A stretch of DNA of 44,647 bases. Source: Pseudomonadales bacterium (GTDB taxonomy: Bacteria; Pseudomonadota; Gammaproteobacteria; Pseudomonadales; Azotimanducaceae). The position numbers and the translations under genes are program-made. This document shows positions 18,154-26,157 of the stretch, piece after piece. Under the pieces are notes generated by a model that was given only the letters and a program-made list of their open reading frames with translations, made no database searches and was not told the origin of the DNA. The stretch spans positions 1 through 44,647 of the forward strand of contig JADHNI010000026.1 of assembly GCA_016779585.1 (NCBI GenBank), read 5' to 3'. How positions within the stretch are numbered: position 1 is the first letter of the stretch; each line of letters begins with the position of its first letter.

Positions 18154-18759
18154 ATGCTCTGCAGGATTGAAAATTTCCTGCAGTACCAATCCCTGTTTGA
18201 TCGTCTTACCCGTGGCGCCTCGACCCTGAGGCTCCTCTCGCAATTGATGGGTACAGAAGCGGTGCTGTTCAAGGAAAAAATTAATTTTAAACTGCCAGGC
18301 GGGCAGGGCTTCGCACCACACCAGGATGCACCTGCTTTTACCAGTTTCGGGCAGGAGTACCACGTCACCATGATGCTCAGTATTGATGAGACCACGATCG
18401 ACAATGGCTGCCTGGAGATTGCCGAGACAGGCAAGCTTGTTTCGCTTCTGCCGCTGAACGATGATCTGACTATTACCTCAGGAACCGTCGAGGCAATGCA
18501 GTGGGTACCCGTTGAAACGTCCCCGGGAGACCTGGTCCTGTTCGATTCCTACCTGCCGCATCGAAGCGGCATAAATGGCAGCAGCGTTGCCCGACGTGCC
18601 CTCTACGCCACCTACAACAAAATGGTGGAAGGTGATTGTCGTGAGCAATACTTTGAAAGGAAACGAGCCTGTTTTCCGCCGGACGTGGAACGTGTCGCCG
18701 GGGTGACCTACGACGAAGGTGTGTTTAACGTGGGTAACCCCGTCTCAGTCGAACCCTGA
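18154..18759 (+). CDS. N-terminally truncated PhyH (PhnY-like) dioxygenase, probably a decayed gene
   Basis: 201 aa. It begins inside the family domain (CRIENFLQYQ...) and continues with LFKEKINFKLPGGQGFAPHQD, where HxD would supply metal ligands (H and D of PHQD), then DETTIDNGCLEIA, LFDSYLPHRSGIN with the distal His, and RRALYATYNKMVEGD. This matches the C-terminal three quarters of PhyH oxygenases of the PhnY type that hydroxylate 2-aminoethylphosphonate. Roughly 70-80 N-terminal residues are missing, and in this frame a TGA lies 18 bases upstream of the first ATG. A G-rich stretch 7 bases before ATG could act as a ribosome binding site, so a short product is possible. The last 15 bases overlap the next convergent gene. 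Confidence 0.7.
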   Translation: MLCRIENFLQYQSLFDRLTRGASTLRLLSQLMGTEAVLFKEKINFKLPGGQGFAPHQDAPAFTSFGQEYHVTMMLSIDETTIDNGCLEIAETGKLVSLLPLNDDLTITSGTVEAMQWVPVETSPGDLVLFDSYLPHRSGINGSSVARRALYATYNKMVEGDCREQYFERKRACFPPDVERVAGVTYDEGVFNVGNPVSVEP

Positions 18760-18993
18760 ATTTCCCTGGTTTCTCTCTGCCAGGGTTGAGTGATCTTCAA
18801 GCATTTCCGGGTCAATCAGTTCGGCCAGCCGGTGTAGTTCCATCTCCTGCGAGAGCAGCATGTCGCGCGCTTCTGACAGGATCCGCAGCTGTTCGATCAA
18901 TACCGCACTGTCACCGGCAATGGCCATCAGTATCTCGATCTGCTGGTCGATATCGGAGAGTAGCTTGTCAAGATTGATGTTATCGCTGATCAC
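18745..18993 (-). CDS. Small hypothetical helical protein
   Basis: 82 aa, not recognised. The sequence is acidic and almost wholly amphipathic helix (DKLLSDIDQQIEILMAIAG, LIEQLRILSEARDMLLSQ, MELHRLAELI), without membrane segments or cysteines, suggesting a coiled-coil or helical-hairpin protein. It starts 11 bases after the end of the DUF1631 gene on the same strand, so it is very likely co-transcribed with it and may be a partner. Its 3' end overlaps the decayed PhyH gene by 15 bases on the other strand. Confidence 0.65.
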   Translation of the reverse strand: MISDNINLDKLLSDIDQQIEILMAIAGDSAVLIEQLRILSEARDMLLSQEMELHRLAELIDPEMLEDHSTLAERNQGNSGFD

Positions 18994-19004
18994 GACCAGA
19001 CCTT

Positions 19005-20807
19005 TTACTCTTTGCTACCCGTTAATTCATCATAACTCTTGTTCTTGTCTTCGCGCAGTCCGCTTACAACGGTTGCAAGAGCGCTTTCGAACTCGGCGCC
19101 GGTGTCCAGGATCTCGCTGTTCTCTGTCACGATCATATGCGCCAGCTGGCTTGCTGTGTATTCGGCAACCTTGAGACCTGCTCGATTGGCAAAAATATAG
19201 GTCTTATTAGCGGGGATAATTGCGACCAGTTTGCAGGGGGTGAGTGTGCCTTCCATGATCGGCAGTTTCACCCAGGCGTCCTGCTTCAATGCAGTGACGG
19301 TAGATTCTGCGGCTTCCATTTTCTTTTCGGCCTTGTGCATGAGCACCATGGCACGCTTCTTCTTCTCGGCCTGTTCCTGTGACAGCGCCAGCTGTCTTTC
19401 CAGGTCCTCTTTTCGTTCCTGGTTGTATTCTTCGGAAATCGCCCGCCGCTCCTCGCGCACCTCGATCTGCTTTTCTTTTTTGTTCTGAGTGCTGACCGAG
19501 CGCAATACTTCGAACATGTGTGACAGGAATACTTCTGCAGAAGATTTTGCGGGGATCAGCTCTTTCATGATGCCTGACCCGATGTGGTTCACCATTTCAC
19601 CGTAGGACAGGTGAACAACCTTGCGACGCTTATGATTGGTCAGCAACAGCTGTTCGGTTTCCTGCCAGTTCAGGATCAGCTTGATCCGTGCTACTTTTTC
19701 GTCTGGTTCTGTTGGGTCGTCGTACAGGTACCAGCTGCCAAGTTCGACGTCCCTGATTTTCGCTACGGCATCCCGGGTAGCTTCCTGCATGGAAGCTGCC
19801 ATATTTTCATCAACATCAATCGGTTCGAAATCACATGGATCGGACGGGTCATTACCCTTGATGGCATCCCACTCGGCTTCCAGGTCCGCCAGTGATTCGA
19901 CCACGAACCCCGTTTCAAACTTCATGTTTTCGCAGAAGGTGCGTATCTGCTTCGGCAGGTTGCCGATCATCTGCAACCGCTTCTCCTTGTCTTTTCCCGG
20001 CTGCAGGGTCCAGATCATGGCTTCTGTCAGTTTCTTGACGTTTTCCCATTCCTTGGACTTCTCACCGTAAGCGACAAAGATCATCTGCATGAAGTCGTAC
20101 CAGGCGCCCTGGAACATGAAGATGACGAACAGCGGCATCTGGTTGCCTGTCATTTCCCTGTTCAGAAATTCCGCGGCGTGGTACTTGCCCTTTTTTCCGC
20201 CAAGCACCTTGAGTTCGCGATCGATTAGTCGCTGTTCCAGTTTTTCGAAGATGGGCTCTTCCTTTTTGAAAACCTTCTGCAGGTCTTCCATGCACTGGTC
20301 AGTTGTCAGTCGACCGCTGGCATGTCCGGTAATCACTGGAGAGATCTTCTCAATGAATTGTTCACCCAGGATGCCAAGATCCTCACTCCAGCCGATACAT
20401 TCGCGAACGATCAGGTCCACCAGGTCGAACAGCTTGTGCGGTTTGGTGACTGCATGAATGTCGGATTCGAAGGCGAGGGCGGCAATGCGTGGCGCAATAC
20501 CGCGTACAAAGGGCTCGATCCTGAAATCCAGGTCGGTTTGCTTGAGGTAGCTGGTAACAGCATCGTCGACAAAGGCAATGACCGCTATATCCTCACGAGA
20601 GAAAGAAGAACCCGGCTCGTAGCGTTTCAGCAAAGCCGCGATCGTATCAACGGTGTCCTCGTTCGATAGCGAAGGCAGTTTCTCCAACAGGGTCTTCAGT
20701 CGCGCGGAGTCAGTAACATTCGGGCCGGGTTCATCAGGGGTGTAGTGATGAACCAGGGCTGGAACGATCTTTTCTGGCGGGGCCAGAGCAGGTTTATTCG
20801 TCGTCAC
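19005..20807 (-). CDS. DUF1631-like protein
   Basis: 600 aa, soluble. The assignment to DUF1631 rests on the C-terminal segment CKLVAIIPANKTYIFANRAGLKVAEYT, which resembles the PilZ-like end of that family (kL.WisP...ylFvNr.Gl), and on the helical N-terminal half. In the middle, about residues 330-430, is a second beta-rich region (LGSWYLYDDPTEPDEKVARIKLILNW ... LLLTNHKRRKVVHLSYGEM) that looks like another copy of the same fold: W, K-L, N-x-x-R/K-x-K-V. Residues 440-510 form a long charged coiled coil rich in E, K, R and Q. The function of the family is unknown. Translation starts at GTG. It is divergent from the beta-oxidation gene. Confidence 0.7.
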   Translation of the reverse strand: MTTNKPALAPPEKIVPALVHHYTPDEPGPNVTDSARLKTLLEKLPSLSNEDTVDTIAALLKRYEPGSSFSREDIAVIAFVDDAVTSYLKQTDLDFRIEPFVRGIAPRIAALAFESDIHAVTKPHKLFDLVDLIVRECIGWSEDLGILGEQFIEKISPVITGHASGRLTTDQCMEDLQKVFKKEEPIFEKLEQRLIDRELKVLGGKKGKYHAAEFLNREMTGNQMPLFVIFMFQGAWYDFMQMIFVAYGEKSKEWENVKKLTEAMIWTLQPGKDKEKRLQMIGNLPKQIRTFCENMKFETGFVVESLADLEAEWDAIKGNDPSDPCDFEPIDVDENMAASMQEATRDAVAKIRDVELGSWYLYDDPTEPDEKVARIKLILNWQETEQLLLTNHKRRKVVHLSYGEMVNHIGSGIMKELIPAKSSAEVFLSHMFEVLRSVSTQNKKEKQIEVREERRAISEEYNQERKEDLERQLALSQEQAEKKKRAMVLMHKAEKKMEAAESTVTALKQDAWVKLPIMEGTLTPCKLVAIIPANKTYIFANRAGLKVAEYTASQLAHMIVTENSEILDTGAEFESALATVVSGLREDKNKSYDELTGSKE

Positions 20808-20864
20808 ATCAGATTTTCAGGGTCGCCGGACGTTAGATAGTGCCAAAATGCAGCTTTCCAGACG

Positions 20865-20895
20865 TGAACAAAGTCACAATTGTCTGGGCTATACT
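20865..20895 (+). promoter_or_regulatory. Possible promoter of the fused beta-oxidation gene
   Basis: TATACT at 20890-20895 is one base from the -10 consensus, 41 bases before the start codon. TGAACA at 20865-20870 is the best -35 candidate, but the 19-base spacing is long and the match is only four of six. It lies in the 128-base divergent gap shared with the DUF1631 gene. Confidence 0.3.
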
Positions 20896-20935
20896 GCGCA
20901 GCTGTTTTTATGCGTAAAAAAATCGGGAGTAATCC

Positions 20936-23038
20936 ATGAAAGGCACTGTTCATTACGAAACCCGGGGCAATATCGCGCTGATGAGCGTTGATAACCCTCC
21001 GGTCAACCCACTGTCCTCAGGTGTTCGCCAGGGGCTCTATGACGGTGTCACAAAAGCACTGGAAGACGATGCTATTCAGGCCATTATCCTGGTCGGCCTG
21101 AACCGTGCTTTTATCGCCGGGGCGGATATCAGTGAATTTGGTGCAGCAGTCACAGAAGGGGTTGGGTTGAATGAAGCGCTCGACAAGATGGAAAACAGCA
21201 CCAAACCTATAATTGCGGCTATCAATGGTACTGCGTTTGGCGGTGGCCTTGAGGTCGCACTTTGTTGCGATTACAGGATCGCCGCACCAACGGCGCCTGT
21301 AGGGCTGCCGGAAGTGAAGCTGGGTCTGCTGCCGGGTGCTGGCGGCACCCAGAGATTGCCTCGGTTGGTTGGCGCGGAAGCTGCCGTGAAGGCAATCATC
21401 TCCGGTGATCCGATCATGGCGCCGGAAGCCCTCGCCATGGGTATCGTGGATCGGGTGGCAAGTGGTGACCTGATCGAGGATGCGACAGCATACGCCAACG
21501 AGATTATTGAGGCGGGTGCGTCGACACGCAAGATTCGTGACCTGGAAGACAAGATTGCCGGTGATCGAGGCAATACAGCCCTGTTTGAGCAGTTCGCGGC
21601 CAACCTCAATAAGACACATCGTGGCCAGTTCGCACCGGCGCAGATACTGGCCTGTATCGAGGCGGCGGTAAACGCTGAGAGTTTTGATGCGGGTATGAAG
21701 GTGGAAGCGGAACGCTTTGCTGAATGTCTGAAGCATCCGCAGCGTGAGGCCCTGATTCATATCTTCTTTGCGGAAAGGGCGGCGAACAAAATTCCCGGGC
21801 TTGATCGTGATGTTCCGCTCATGGAAATCAACAAGGCGTCTGTTATTGGTGCAGGCACCATGGGTGGTGGTATCGCCATGTGTTTTGCCAACGCAGGTAT
21901 TCCGGTGCGCATCCATGACAATGACCCGGAAAACCTCGCTCGAGGTGTCAAGGTTATCGAGGGCAACTATGCGCGAACCGTATCCAAGGGTCGCCTGAGT
22001 CAGGAAGACATGGACAAGCGCATGTCCCTGATTATGCCGACAGAGAACTTTGATGACCTGGGTGATGGTGATGTGGTTGTTGAAGCGGTTTATGAAAATC
22101 TGGACCTTAAGAAAGAAATCTTTGAACGCCTTGATAAGGTCATGAAGGACGGGGCACTGCTCGCCACTAATACGTCCGGCCTGGATGTCGATGCGATTGC
22201 GGCCTCTACCTCGCGTCCTGAGTTTGTTTGTGGCATGCACTTCTTCAGTCCGGCTAATGTTATGCGGCTGCTGGAAGTGGTAAAGGGCAAGGAGTCTTCA
22301 CCAGTCACGCTCGGTACCGCAATGGCGCTGGGTAAGCGACTTGGTAAAGTTTCTGTCATGGCCGGTAACTGCCCGGGCTTTATTGGCAACAGGATGCTCG
22401 GTGGCTACACCCGCCAGGCTGCCATGATGATCCTGGAAGGAGCCACACCGGCGCAGGTGGACAAGGTGATATACGACTTCGGTCTCGCCATGGGGCCGTT
22501 CACCATGAATGACATGGTTGGCCTGGATCTCGGCTGGCGTGCCCGCAAGATGATGGGTGGGTCCAACGAGGTCACGGCGCGAATCCCGGACGAACTCTGT
22601 GAACTGGGGCGCTACGGCCAGAAAAACGGAAAAGGTTATTACCGGTATGAAGAGGGTGATCGCACACCACTGCCAGATCCCGAGGCGGATGAAGTGATCA
22701 AGCGCGTGGCTGAAGAGCTGGGCTATCCGCAGAAAGACTTCACGGACGAGGAAATCCTCAAGCGCTGCATGTATCCGTTGGCCAACATCGGTGCCAGGCT
22801 GCTGGAAGAAGGTCACGCACTGCGCGCGGGCGATATCGACACCGTGTACGTCAATGGCTACGGCTTTCCCACTTACGTGGGAGGGCCCATGTGGTTTGCT
22901 GACACCCAGGGCCTCGAAAATGTGCTTGCAGATATCGAGCGCTTCTACGAGGAAACCGGCGATGACGTCTGGAAGCCCGCAGAACTGTTGAAGAAGCTCG
23001 TGGCTGAAGGCAAGAATTTCGCCTCCTTCGACGCCTAA
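20936..23038 (+). CDS. Fused enoyl-CoA hydratase / 3-hydroxyacyl-CoA dehydrogenase
   Basis: 700 aa, the length of short FadJ/FadB-like or peroxisomal-type multifunctional enzymes. The crotonase domain (residues 1 to about 190) shows FIAGADISEF and GTAFGGGLEVALCCDYRI (oxyanion hole), and GLPEVKLGLLPGAGGTQRLP with the catalytic Glu near 126. The NAD-binding domain starts at about 301 (SVIGAGTMGGGIAMCFANAG), with MHFFSPANVMRLLEVV carrying the catalytic His and NCPGFIGNRM. C-terminal 3HCDH repeats follow (FGLAMGPFTMNDMVGLDLG). It performs the hydration and NAD-dependent oxidation steps of fatty-acid beta-oxidation. No thiolase gene follows, unlike in fadBA operons, so it is a stand-alone enzyme. 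Start ATG with upstream GGGAGTAA. Confidence 0.95.
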   Translation: MKGTVHYETRGNIALMSVDNPPVNPLSSGVRQGLYDGVTKALEDDAIQAIILVGLNRAFIAGADISEFGAAVTEGVGLNEALDKMENSTKPIIAAINGTAFGGGLEVALCCDYRIAAPTAPVGLPEVKLGLLPGAGGTQRLPRLVGAEAAVKAIISGDPIMAPEALAMGIVDRVASGDLIEDATAYANEIIEAGASTRKIRDLEDKIAGDRGNTALFEQFAANLNKTHRGQFAPAQILACIEAAVNAESFDAGMKVEAERFAECLKHPQREALIHIFFAERAANKIPGLDRDVPLMEINKASVIGAGTMGGGIAMCFANAGIPVRIHDNDPENLARGVKVIEGNYARTVSKGRLSQEDMDKRMSLIMPTENFDDLGDGDVVVEAVYENLDLKKEIFERLDKVMKDGALLATNTSGLDVDAIAASTSRPEFVCGMHFFSPANVMRLLEVVKGKESSPVTLGTAMALGKRLGKVSVMAGNCPGFIGNRMLGGYTRQAAMMILEGATPAQVDKVIYDFGLAMGPFTMNDMVGLDLGWRARKMMGGSNEVTARIPDELCELGRYGQKNGKGYYRYEEGDRTPLPDPEADEVIKRVAEELGYPQKDFTDEEILKRCMYPLANIGARLLEEGHALRAGDIDTVYVNGYGFPTYVGGPMWFADTQGLENVLADIERFYEETGDDVWKPAELLKKLVAEGKNFASFDA

Positions 23039-23052
23039 AACATCACTAAAAC

Positions 23053-23121
23053 ATTGGGGACAGTTTACTTCGTCAGCTGAAGTAAACTGTCCCCAATTCC
23101 TGGCTGAAGTAAACTGTCCCC
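23053..23121. repeat. REP-like inverted repeat with an extra direct copy
   Basis: The 19-base arm at 23053-23071 (attggggacagtttacttc) is perfectly inverted at 23079-23097 around a 7-base loop. A 19-base segment ending the right arm (gctgaagtaaactgtcccc, 23076-23094) is repeated exactly at 23103-23121. The left arm could pair with either copy. No T-tract follows, so it is not a standard terminator, though it could protect the 3' end of the upstream mRNA. The layout resembles REP/BIME-type palindromic elements; no REP-associated transposase is in the window. Downstream, ggtggtttTAACCACC at 23128-23143 is a further small palindrome. Confidence 0.85.
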
Positions 23122-23299
23122 GGGGTTGGTGGTTTTAACCACCTGTTAGCCAGATTTCCCAAGTGGGTGTGCGGTCGGGCTGATCTGATGCTTGGCTGAT
23201 ATGGCGAAAACCCAATAGATACAGTGGCTTAACCCGAATTTTCTAAACTGGCACGCTAACTGCTTTGTACCTGGTAAATGAATTTGCTGTGAGTACAAA

Positions 23300-23617
23300 A
23301 TGAACGGACCCCTGAAACTCGTCTACCTGGTGCTCGGCATCGTGTTCCTGCTGCTGGGTGTAGTTGGACTGATGATTCCTATTTTGCCTGGGGTGTTATT
23401 CCTTGCCGGCGCACTCTATTTACTGAGCCGTGGATCAACACGCGTCAAACAGATGGCAGATGAGCATCCGACTCTTCGTGGTTTCCAGCAGCGCATGGAT
23501 CAACTGGATACCACCGGCATGCTGCAGCGTTTCCAGGTAGCCTGCCTGATGACTGTTGAGAGCGCAGCGATTGGCATGCGTAAACTCTTCCTCGGCGTTC
23601 GACGTCTTGTCGCGTAA
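23300..23617 (+). CDS. Small membrane protein, DUF454/PGPGW-like
   Basis: 105 aa. Two adjacent hydrophobic segments (LVYLVLGIVFLLLGVVGLMI and LPGVLFLAGALYLL) are joined by PILPG, a hairpin arrangement seen in YbaN/DUF454 and PGPGW-type small membrane proteins. A basic turn (SRGSTRVKQMAD) and an amphipathic tail follow. The family assignment is tentative and the function is unknown. ATG is preceded by GTGAGTAC without a strong ribosome binding site. A clear terminator follows 50 bases after the stop, so the gene is probably a single unit or the end of the upstream one. Confidence 0.7.
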   Translation: MNGPLKLVYLVLGIVFLLLGVVGLMIPILPGVLFLAGALYLLSRGSTRVKQMADEHPTLRGFQQRMDQLDTTGMLQRFQVACLMTVESAAIGMRKLFLGVRRLVA

Positions 23618-23668
23618 ACAGGGTTGTGTAAATAACAACAGAGCCTACTTTCCCTCTCCAGAGGGGAC

Positions 23669-23696
23669 AGCCCGGAACACCTCCGGGCTTTTTTTT
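23669..23696 (+). terminator. Rho-independent terminator
   Basis: An 8-base perfect stem agcccgga/tccgggct with a 5-base loop (acacc) is followed by an uninterrupted run of eight T. It ends the transcript carrying the small membrane protein. Confidence 0.93.
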
Positions 23697-23750
23697 GCGG
23701 GAATCGATGATGCTATGCTCTGCACTCACTTCTGATTCGAGACTGCACCC

Positions 23751-24770
23751 TTGCCCCAACATCCTTTCACGCGACCTCGCGGTCGTATTGAAACCATCCA
23801 GGTGTCATCCGATGCCCTGAAAAACAATGTCCTTGGTGACCCGGTCGAACGCAGTGTCGCTGTATACCTGCCGGAAGGGTATGACGATGGCACGGAGGAC
23901 TATCCCCTGTTTGTGGATATCGTGGGTTTCACGGGTAGCGGTTTCAAGCACATTGGCTGGAGCGCATTCCAGGAAAACGTGCCCCAGCAAATCGATCGAC
24001 TTGTTGCTGAAGGCAAAATGGGGCCGGTTATGGTCGCCTTCCCTGATTGTTTTACCTCCCTGGGTGGCAACCAGTATGTGAATTCCAGCGCCATGGGTAA
24101 CTGGGAAGACTTCCTCTGTGAAGAGATGGTCCCCGCGCTTGAGGAAGAGTTCCGTGTTCGACCGGACAGCAGGGCGATCTTCGGTAAGTCGTCCGGTGGT
24201 TATGGCGCCATCGTTCACGGCATGCGCCGCGCGGATACCTGGGATGCCATCGCCTGTCATTCCGGTGATATGGACTTTGAGATCTGCTATCGCCCGGATT
24301 TCCCGGGTGTACTTCGGACCTTGTCGACCTACGATTTCAACATCAGGGCCTTTGTTGAGAAAGTCCATGCGGGTCGAAAAGTGATGGGCGGCGACTTTCA
24401 TAACCTGATGATTCTCGCCATGGCGGCGAGTTATGACCCTGACCCGGATGAACCTTATGGTATTCGCCTGCCCGTCACGACAGACACCTGTGAAATTATT
24501 GAGGATCGTTGGCAGAACTGGCTTGCCTGGGATCCGGTGCATATGGTGGATAGCACCGACGCACAGCACAACCTGAAGAAGCTCAAGGGTCTCTTTATCG
24601 ATTGCGGCACCAAGGATCAGTACAACCTGGTCTATGGTGCGCGGCAGCTCACCAAAAAACTCCAGCTGCTGGGTATTGATCACCGCTATGAAGAATTCCC
24701 GGACAACCATTCAACGATCGACTATCGTATGGATGTCTCGCTACCGTTTTTGTATGCAGCCCTGAGCTGA
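23751..24770 (+). CDS. Esterase, alpha/beta hydrolase (putative esterase/EstA-D type)
   Basis: 339 aa, no signal peptide. It shows RSVAVYLPEGYD, FVDIVGFTGSG, a nucleophile elbow GKSSGGYGAI (Ser of K-S-S-G-G, near residue 147) and a late FPDNHSTIDYR with the probable catalytic His. This is the putative esterase family that includes enterochelin esterase and esterase D-like enzymes; it probably hydrolyses small esters or thioesters. The start is TTG, chosen because homologous openings (TRPRGRIE...) begin there; no strong ribosome binding site is visible, so the start is uncertain. It follows the terminator and is followed after 37 bases by the metallo-hydrolase gene. Confidence 0.85.
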   Translation: MPQHPFTRPRGRIETIQVSSDALKNNVLGDPVERSVAVYLPEGYDDGTEDYPLFVDIVGFTGSGFKHIGWSAFQENVPQQIDRLVAEGKMGPVMVAFPDCFTSLGGNQYVNSSAMGNWEDFLCEEMVPALEEEFRVRPDSRAIFGKSSGGYGAIVHGMRRADTWDAIACHSGDMDFEICYRPDFPGVLRTLSTYDFNIRAFVEKVHAGRKVMGGDFHNLMILAMAASYDPDPDEPYGIRLPVTTDTCEIIEDRWQNWLAWDPVHMVDSTDAQHNLKKLKGLFIDCGTKDQYNLVYGARQLTKKLQLLGIDHRYEEFPDNHSTIDYRMDVSLPFLYAALS

Positions 24771-24807
24771 TTTTGTAAACAGCCTTGAACTGAAAGGAAA
24801 AATAACA

Positions 24808-25758
24808 ATGAAAAAACTAATCTTGATGTGTTCCCTGGTTTTCTCTGCGCACTTGTTTGCCCACAGTGGACCGGAAGTCCCTGAGCCGATGGACCTGCCA
24901 ACATTGATGCAGGCTTTTGGCTGGGACATGGATACCATTGAAATCCAGACAGAACAGGTAACGGACGACCTGCATGTCCTGTTCGGGGCTGGGGGCAATA
25001 TTGCGGTCAATGTCGGAGACGATGGTGTCTTCATTGTAGATGACCAGTTTCCGCAGTTGATGCCAAAGATCCTGAAAGCGATTGGTGATCTGGGCGGAGA
25101 GGGTGTGGACTTCGCGGTCACCACCCACTGGCACTTCGACCATGCGGAGGGCAACCTGGTCCTCGGCCCCGAGGGCACCTGGCTCGTCGCCCATGAAAAC
25201 TCACGAGAGATGATGAAAGATGACCACGTCATTAACCTTGTGATTGCAGCTTACGAACAGAAGGCCTACCCGGAAAGTGCCTGGCCGGATATTACCTTCG
25301 ATGATGACATGCAGTTTCACCTGAACGGCCAGACGGTGGATCTCTGGCACTTTGGTCCGGCGCACACCACCGGCGACACTGCGGTGTATTTCCGGGGCTC
25401 CAATGCGGTGCACCTCGGTGATGTATTCAACAACTCAGGTTACCCGTTCATTGATGCAGGAAACGGCGGCACCCTGGACGGTGTGATCAAGTTCTGCTCA
25501 GAAACACTGGCTCGCATCAACGAGGATACTGTGGTCATCCCGGGTCACGGACCGATTACCGACTACCAGGCCCTGGTTGATTACATTGATATGCTTGTTG
25601 TCATCAGGGACCGGATGCTCAAATTGATCCATGAAGGCGCGACTCTTGAGGACGTCTACGCGGCGAAACCCACTGCGGAGTATGACGAGAAAATGGGTGA
25701 CAACACCGGGTTCATCAACCGCGCCTATATGAGCCTGACACATCGTATTACCCGATAA
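24808..25758 (+). CDS. Secreted metallo-beta-lactamase-fold hydrolase
   Basis: 316 aa with a signal peptide (MKKLILMCSLVFSAHLFAHS). Zinc ligands are in THWHFDHAEGN (H107, H109, D111, H112), followed by the histidine of PAHTTGDTAVYF, the bridging Asp in LGDVFNN and the last histidine in VIPGHGPITD. It is a periplasmic MBL-fold enzyme resembling cyclase-like or class-B3-like hydrolases. The substrate is unknown, and the missing family context argues against calling it a lactamase. A good ribosome binding site (AAAGGAAAAA) lies ahead of ATG. Its final codons are part of a 14-base tandem repeat. Confidence 0.92.
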   Translation: MKKLILMCSLVFSAHLFAHSGPEVPEPMDLPTLMQAFGWDMDTIEIQTEQVTDDLHVLFGAGGNIAVNVGDDGVFIVDDQFPQLMPKILKAIGDLGGEGVDFAVTTHWHFDHAEGNLVLGPEGTWLVAHENSREMMKDDHVINLVIAAYEQKAYPESAWPDITFDDDMQFHLNGQTVDLWHFGPAHTTGDTAVYFRGSNAVHLGDVFNNSGYPFIDAGNGGTLDGVIKFCSETLARINEDTVVIPGHGPITDYQALVDYIDMLVVIRDRMLKLIHEGATLEDVYAAKPTAEYDEKMGDNTGFINRAYMSLTHRITR

Positions 25759-25806
25759 GGATTGCCCGGTAAGGAATACCCGGCAAGCATTACCGGGTAT
25801 TGCTTA
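25751..25806. repeat. Four imperfect 14-base tandem repeats at a convergent gene junction
   Basis: CCCGATAAGGATTG, CCCGGTAAGGAATA, CCCGGCAAGCATTA and CCGGGTATTGCTTA lie end to end, the first spanning the stop codon of the metallo-hydrolase gene. Within them atacccgg (25776-25783) pairs with ccgggtat (25793-25800), and cccggtaa (25765-25772) pairs alternatively with ttaccggg (25790-25797). The segment fills the gap between two convergent genes and may act as a two-way transcription end. Confidence 0.7.
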
Positions 25807-25818
25807 ACGGTTAAAGCG

Positions 25819-26109
25819 TCAGACCGCGTCGTAGATGTTGATCGTCGGTGCGCCAGCCAGGAATTCTCCGAGCAACGCGCTCTGAGCCTTGAACTCGTCG
25901 GACTTGCCGTGCAAATCCAGCGCGGCCTGGTCCACGTACTGTTCCATGACGACATAGGTCGCTTCTTCATCACGAGAGCGATGCAGGGCATACCAGTTGT
26001 TGCCGGGTTCTTTTTCGGCAACGATCGCCATCAGCTTCTTGAAGTTTTCCTCGAACTCACCGGTTTTGTCGGGTTGTATCTTTAGTGTTGCGACGATACC
26101 TACAGCCAT
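25819..26109 (-). CDS. Antibiotic-biosynthesis-monooxygenase-fold protein (YgiN-like)
   Basis: 96 aa, one ferredoxin-like ABM domain. It starts MAVGIVATLKIQPDKTGEFEENF and contains PGNNWYALHRSRDEEATYVVMEQYVD and the end HGKSDEFKAQSALLGEFL, typical of the small dimeric ABM/quinol monooxygenase family. The members oxidise quinone-like substrates without cofactor or have unknown roles. It is transcribed alone, divergent from the epimerase-like gene with 48 bases between. A second ABM protein occurs in the catabolic cluster further right. Confidence 0.92.
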   Translation of the reverse strand: MAVGIVATLKIQPDKTGEFEENFKKLMAIVAEKEPGNNWYALHRSRDEEATYVVMEQYVDQAALDLHGKSDEFKAQSALLGEFLAGAPTINIYDAV

Positions 26110-26157
26110 GTGATGCTCCTGTTTTGTTGGAAACGAAACGCATAGTTAACCACAGAA

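Noticed and set aside
21017-22240. A long (407-codon) minus-strand open frame antisense to the beta-oxidation gene
   Set aside because: It lies wholly inside the 700-residue gene whose motifs are unambiguous, its product has no recognisable domain, and no ribosome binding site is present. It is a by-product of codon bias in the sense gene.
23053-23121. The strong inverted repeat as a simple rho-independent terminator
   Set aside because: No run of T follows the hairpin, the arms are unusually long, and a third exact copy is present.
23805-24710. A 301-codon minus-strand frame antisense to the esterase
   Set aside because: The sense strand encodes a clear esterase, and the antisense product is without domain similarity.
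24808-25758. The metallo-beta-lactamase-fold enzyme as an antibiotic resistance gene
   Set aside because: The zinc motif is shared by a very large hydrolase superfamily, and neighbours do not suggest resistance.
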